8,723 bases of DNA. It comes from Actinomycetota bacterium. GTDB taxonomy: Bacteria > Actinomycetota > Thermoleophilia > Gaiellales > Gaiellaceae. Positions 6,019-8,723 of this stretch are shown here, piece by piece; the stretch's first letter is position 1; each line of letters begins with the position of its first letter. The translations under genes and the position numbers were made by a program. The notes beneath the pieces were generated by a model. It was not told where the DNA came from and did no database searches. It saw only the letters and a list, made by a program, of their open reading frames with translations. The stretch covers positions 1 through 8,723 of the forward strand of contig VAXY01000078.1 in the NCBI GenBank assembly GCA_005885085.1, read 5' to 3'.

Positions 6019-7287
6019 CTTCCGCCGCTTCAGCTCCAGGATCTGCGGGCTCCTGCGCCCGTGCCAGGCCTGGACGATCCCGTTGAGCGTGAAGAAGTAG
6101 TGGCGCTCGGTCACGATCCCCGGTGAGTACTTGCCGATCTTGAGGTGCCAGACGGGCTTGCCGTCCGCCACGCGAAGCCCGTACGTCTGGCGCTCGAGGT
6201 TCGAGACGAAGACGTACTTGCCGGCGACGAACGCCGGCCCGAGGAAGCGACCGCCGAGCCGCCGGCTCCAGATCACCCGGCCCGTGCTCGCCTGCAGCGC
6301 CCGCACGCGCCCGTCGAAGCCGCCGATGAAGACGCGGCCATGCGCGACGGCGGGCGTCGAGTAGCCCCACGAGTTGACGCTCGACCGCCAGATCACATGT
6401 CCGTCGCTCGCCGACAGCGCGTAGATCCCCCCCGAGCGCGAGATCGTGAAGAGCCGTTTGCCGTCCGTCGAGACGCTCGCATAGAAGCTTTCGTACCGCA
6501 GAACGTCACGGCGAAGGTAGTGATCCCAGATCTTGTGGCCGTCGCTCCGACGCAGGCACCAGATCGAGCCTGCGTACGTCGAGATGTAGATGTGGTTGCC
6601 GAGGATGGAGGGGCTGGAGTTGATGCGGCCGCCCGTGTTGTACGCCCACTTGATGTGGCCGGTGCGTACGTACACGGCGAAGAGGCGGCCGTCGGTCGCA
6701 CCGAAGTACACGAGCCGCCCCACGGCGACCGGTGACGATTCGACCTTGGCCGCGACCTTCAGCCGCCAGAGGCGGCGCCCGTTGAAGCGGTCGTACGCCG
6801 TGACGGTGCCGTCGTGGGACGACACGATCAGCCGAGGGCCGGCGATCGCGGGCGTCGACGGCTTGCGTCCGCCGCGGTGCATCCAGATCACGTGGCCGTT
6901 GTGCGAGTTCAGCGCCACGGTCTTGCCGCCGAAGGTGTTCACGTAGAGGATCCCGCCGCAGTAGCTCGGCGGATACTCGATGTAGGAGCCGAGGCCCGTC
7001 ACCCAGAAGTGTCTCAGCGGCAGGCCGATGTCGATCGACGGGCGCGACAGCGTCCGCTGCGGATTGCCGCCGAAGTTGAGCCAGCAGCGCTTGTCGTCGA
7101 CGAGGTGGTGACCCTTGTGCTTGGGCGCCTTGATCGGCCCGGTGTTGACCGTCTCGACCGAAACGCTCTTCAGTTCGGTGTCGAGCTTTCCCTGGGGGCG
7201 TTCCCGCGACTTGAGGTAGACGGCGACGCCGGCACCGGCGACGAGGAGCCCAAGGACTGCGAGGCTGAGGAGGATCCGTCGGCGCAC
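5971..7287 (-). CDS. Membrane-anchored PQQ-type (BamB-like) beta-propeller protein
   Basis: The 438-residue protein starts with a short basic segment and a hydrophobic helix (about 5-24), so it is probably anchored in the membrane with the propeller outside. Seven clear PQQ-like blade repeats follow, each with a glycine-rich turn, a short strand, then a G-x-x-x-W ending, for example NGHVIWMH, NGRRLWRL, TGHIKWAY, DGHKIWDH, DGHVIWRS, TGRVIWSR and DGKPVWHL. An eighth, weaker unit (NGIVQAW) lies near the C-terminus, so an eight-bladed propeller is likely. No dehydrogenase catalytic residues are recognisable; a structural or binding role is more likely than an enzyme. The GTG at 7287 is chosen because it immediately precedes the anchor helix; the frame stays open upstream to 7674 but only as a shadow of the ligase gene. 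No ribosome binding site is seen, so translation may be coupled to the ligase gene. The basic tail is partly encoded opposite the sulfotransferase end. Confidence 0.87.
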   Translation of the reverse strand: MRRRILLSLAVLGLLVAGAGVAVYLKSRERPQGKLDTELKSVSVETVNTGPIKAPKHKGHHLVDDKRCWLNFGGNPQRTLSRPSIDIGLPLRHFWVTGLGSYIEYPPSYCGGILYVNTFGGKTVALNSHNGHVIWMHRGGRKPSTPAIAGPRLIVSSHDGTVTAYDRFNGRRLWRLKVAAKVESSPVAVGRLVYFGATDGRLFAVYVRTGHIKWAYNTGGRINSSPSILGNHIYISTYAGSIWCLRRSDGHKIWDHYLRRDVLRYESFYASVSTDGKRLFTISRSGGIYALSASDGHVIWRSSVNSWGYSTPAVAHGRVFIGGFDGRVRALQASTGRVIWSRRLGGRFLGPAFVAGKYVFVSNLERQTYGLRVADGKPVWHLKIGKYSPGIVTERHYFFTLNGIVQAWHGRRSPQILELKRRKLAKRRVTTAPKKRSP

Positions 7288-8723
7288 CCGGCGAGGGCAA
7301 GTGTGCCAGCAGCGTCTGCTGCCGTGACGAGGACAGCCCACGCGGCGACTCCGATCACCCCCCAGACGATCGGATCCTCGAAGAAACCCGCATAGAACAG
7401 CGAATGGACGAAGAGGGCAAGGAAGACGGACGAGGCGCCGAGGCCCAGGGCCCGGCGCTGCCGCGAGAGGAGGAAGAGGAGGCGGGTCGCGGCGGCCATG
7501 AGGGCGACGTAGACGAGCAGGCCGACCAATCCGAGCTCGGCCGCGACGGTGAGGGGTGTCGTATGGGAGCGGTCGCGCCGCGCCGACAGCCGCGTCCTGG
7601 CCTCCTCCTTGCTCGCAGCCGGCTGTCCGCCGATGCCGACGCCGGCGAGCGGATGGTGCTCGAACACGATCCACGTGACGCGCGCGAGGCGAGTCCGTCC
7701 GCTCGTGGCCTTGCGCGCGGAGTCACTGACCGCGGTCGCCGCGACGAAGGCTGCGCCGGCGATCACGCACGCCGCGGTGCCGACGACGAGCACGCGCCGG
7801 AGCTTCGGACCGCCGAGCACGAACGACACGGCGACGCCGACGGCGAACAGCGCGGCGAAGCTCGATTGCGAGTAGGCGAACAGCAGCCCGGCCCAGAGGA
7901 ACGCGATCAGTCCGGCGCCGAGCCAGAACCGAATCCGCCCGAGCCAGATCGCGACCAGGAGCACGCCGATCGCGATCACGACGTGCCGCCCGAAGACGCT
8001 CGGATCCTTGAACAGCGACGTGACCCGGAAGTAGGTCGTGTACGCGTTCGCGCGCTCGACGTCACTCGCGAGCAGATGCCCGTGCGTCAGCCGCTGCAAG
8101 AGCGAGACGGCCGAGAAGAGCGCGGCCAGCCCGACGAGCGTCGCGGCGAGCGCGCGCGGGTGCCACCTGCGGAACGGCGACTTGACGACCGCCACGACGA
8201 GCGCCGAGAACGGGAAGAGGAAGAAGAGCAGCTCGATGCTGCCCTGGCGCATGTCTTTCGTCCACAGGAACGAGATGCCGGCCCACAACACGAAGGCGGC
8301 AGCCGGAACTGCGAGCAGCCGCGGCAACGCCCGCCCGACGTGCCCGCGCAGTGCGCGGACGACGAGCGCGACGAGCGTCGCCGCGAGCACGACGTACAGC
8401 GGGTCGAGTAGGTATGCCTTCTGCGTTCCGACCGAGGTGGAGATGCGGAACGGAGCTGCCGCGAGCAGGACGATCGGCACGGCCGCCGGGTACCGCACGA
8501 GCGCCCAGGCGAGCGCACCGATCACGAGGAGCCCGACGAGGAGCGCTGCGAGGTGCGTCGCGGGCGTGACGAAGAGCTTCAGGTCGCGGCCCGGGATCAG
8601 CGCGATGGCGAGCATCGCCTCCCCCGTGACGGCGATCGCGAGCCCGGCGAGCAGCCCGGCGCGCGTACGCGAAAGGAGCAAGATCGCAGCGCCGACAGCG
8701 CCGACGACCGCCGCAAGTTGAGC
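7170..8723 (-). CDS. O-antigen ligase/polymerase-like membrane protein (Wzy_C type), 5' partial
   Basis: This polytopic membrane protein has roughly ten or more hydrophobic segments. Typical features of O-antigen ligases and polymerases are visible (residue 1 at the TTG, 8681): FKDPSVFGRH (224-233), SQSSFAALFA (271-280) in the core helix region, HHPLAGVGIGG (342-352) in the large outer loop, and SHTTPLTVAAELGLVG (372-387) with a conserved-type histidine, then a final helix pair with FFEDPIVWGV. Such proteins move or join lipid-linked glycans on the outer face of the membrane. The frame is open and hydrophobic from 8681 to the right edge (AQLAAVVGAVGAAI), so the gene probably starts beyond the window; TTG 8681 is the only start codon I see. 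After about residue 455 the sequence becomes Ser/Pro-rich and overlaps the propeller gene by 118 bp, so the tail is doubtful. Ligase and polymerase cannot be told apart here. Confidence 0.85.
   Translation of the reverse strand, partial: AQLAAVVGAVGAAILLLSRTRAGLLAGLAIAVTGEAMLAIALIPGRDLKLFVTPATHLAALLVGLLVIGALAWALVRYPAAVPIVLLAAAPFRISTSVGTQKAYLLDPLYVVLAATLVALVVRALRGHVGRALPRLLAVPAAAFVLWAGISFLWTKDMRQGSIELLFFLFPFSALVVAVVKSPFRRWHPRALAATLVGLAALFSAVSLLQRLTHGHLLASDVERANAYTTYFRVTSLFKDPSVFGRHVVIAIGVLLVAIWLGRIRFWLGAGLIAFLWAGLLFAYSQSSFAALFAVGVAVSFVLGGPKLRRVLVVGTAACVIAGAAFVAATAVSDSARKATSGRTRLARVTWIVFEHHPLAGVGIGGQPAASKEEARTRLSARRDRSHTTPLTVAAELGLVGLLVYVALMAAATRLLFLLSRQRRALGLGASSVFLALFVHSLFYAGFFEDPIVWGVIGVAAWAVLVTAADAAGTLALAGCADGSSSASQSLGSSSPVPASPSTSSRGNAPRESSTPN

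Noticed and set aside
7288..7674. N-terminal extension of the propeller protein
   Set aside because: The extra 129 codons shadow the ligase gene and are Arg-rich. The GTG at 7287 directly precedes a typical anchor helix.
7404..8411. Plus-strand frame of 335 codons opposite the ligase gene
   Set aside because: Its Glu/Arg/Asp-rich composition is the complement of membrane-helix codons; the minus-strand ligase has clear family features.
1..8723. CRISPR arrays, tRNA or rRNA genes, insertion sequences, riboswitches
   Set aside because: I saw no spaced direct repeats, no RNA gene signatures, no transposase or terminal repeats, and there is no intergenic space large enough for a riboswitch.

Overview
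The window is very GC-rich and densely coded, with third codon positions mostly G or C and frequent GTG/TTG starts. Gene content (APS-type CysH with CysC and Sat, an Ig-like secreted protein, a PQQ-type propeller, an O-antigen ligase) suggests a high-GC actinobacterium, possibly of the Thermoleophilia (Gaiellales/Solirubrobacterales) type. That placement is inferred from style and content; no marker gene proves it.

Left part (1-6018, plus strand). Eight genes run head to tail, and every one overlaps the next, so there is no intergenic base over 6 kb. In order they are: the beta part of a class I fumarase/tartrate-dehydratase-type hydro-lyase (cut by the left edge); a ComA-family phosphosulfolactate synthase; an iron-sulfur APS reductase (cysH); APS kinase (cysC); ATP sulfurylase (sat); a TauE/SafE-type sulfur-compound permease broken by an in-frame TAG; a secreted protein with Ig-like (FlgD-type) domains; and a PAPS-dependent sulfotransferase. 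Sat makes APS. CysH can reduce APS to sulfite, and CysC can convert APS to PAPS for the sulfotransferase. Sulfite can be joined to phosphoenolpyruvate by the ComA homologue. The cluster therefore links sulfate activation to two sulfur outputs, a C3 sulfonate and a sulfate ester, as well as ordinary assimilation.

Right part (5971-8723, minus strand). An O-antigen ligase/polymerase-like membrane protein, cut by the right edge, is followed by a membrane-anchored PQQ-type beta-propeller protein. They converge on the sulfotransferase, and the two tail ends overlap by 48 bp. A polysaccharide ligase beside a sulfotransferase suggests, without proving it, a sulfated surface glycan.

The points most worth a second look are the hydro-lyase/ComA pair inside a sulfate-activation operon (a possible route through sulfolactate and sulfoacrylate), the single in-frame amber codon in the permease, and two overlaps of about 120 bp in which the upstream gene seems to run past its natural end.
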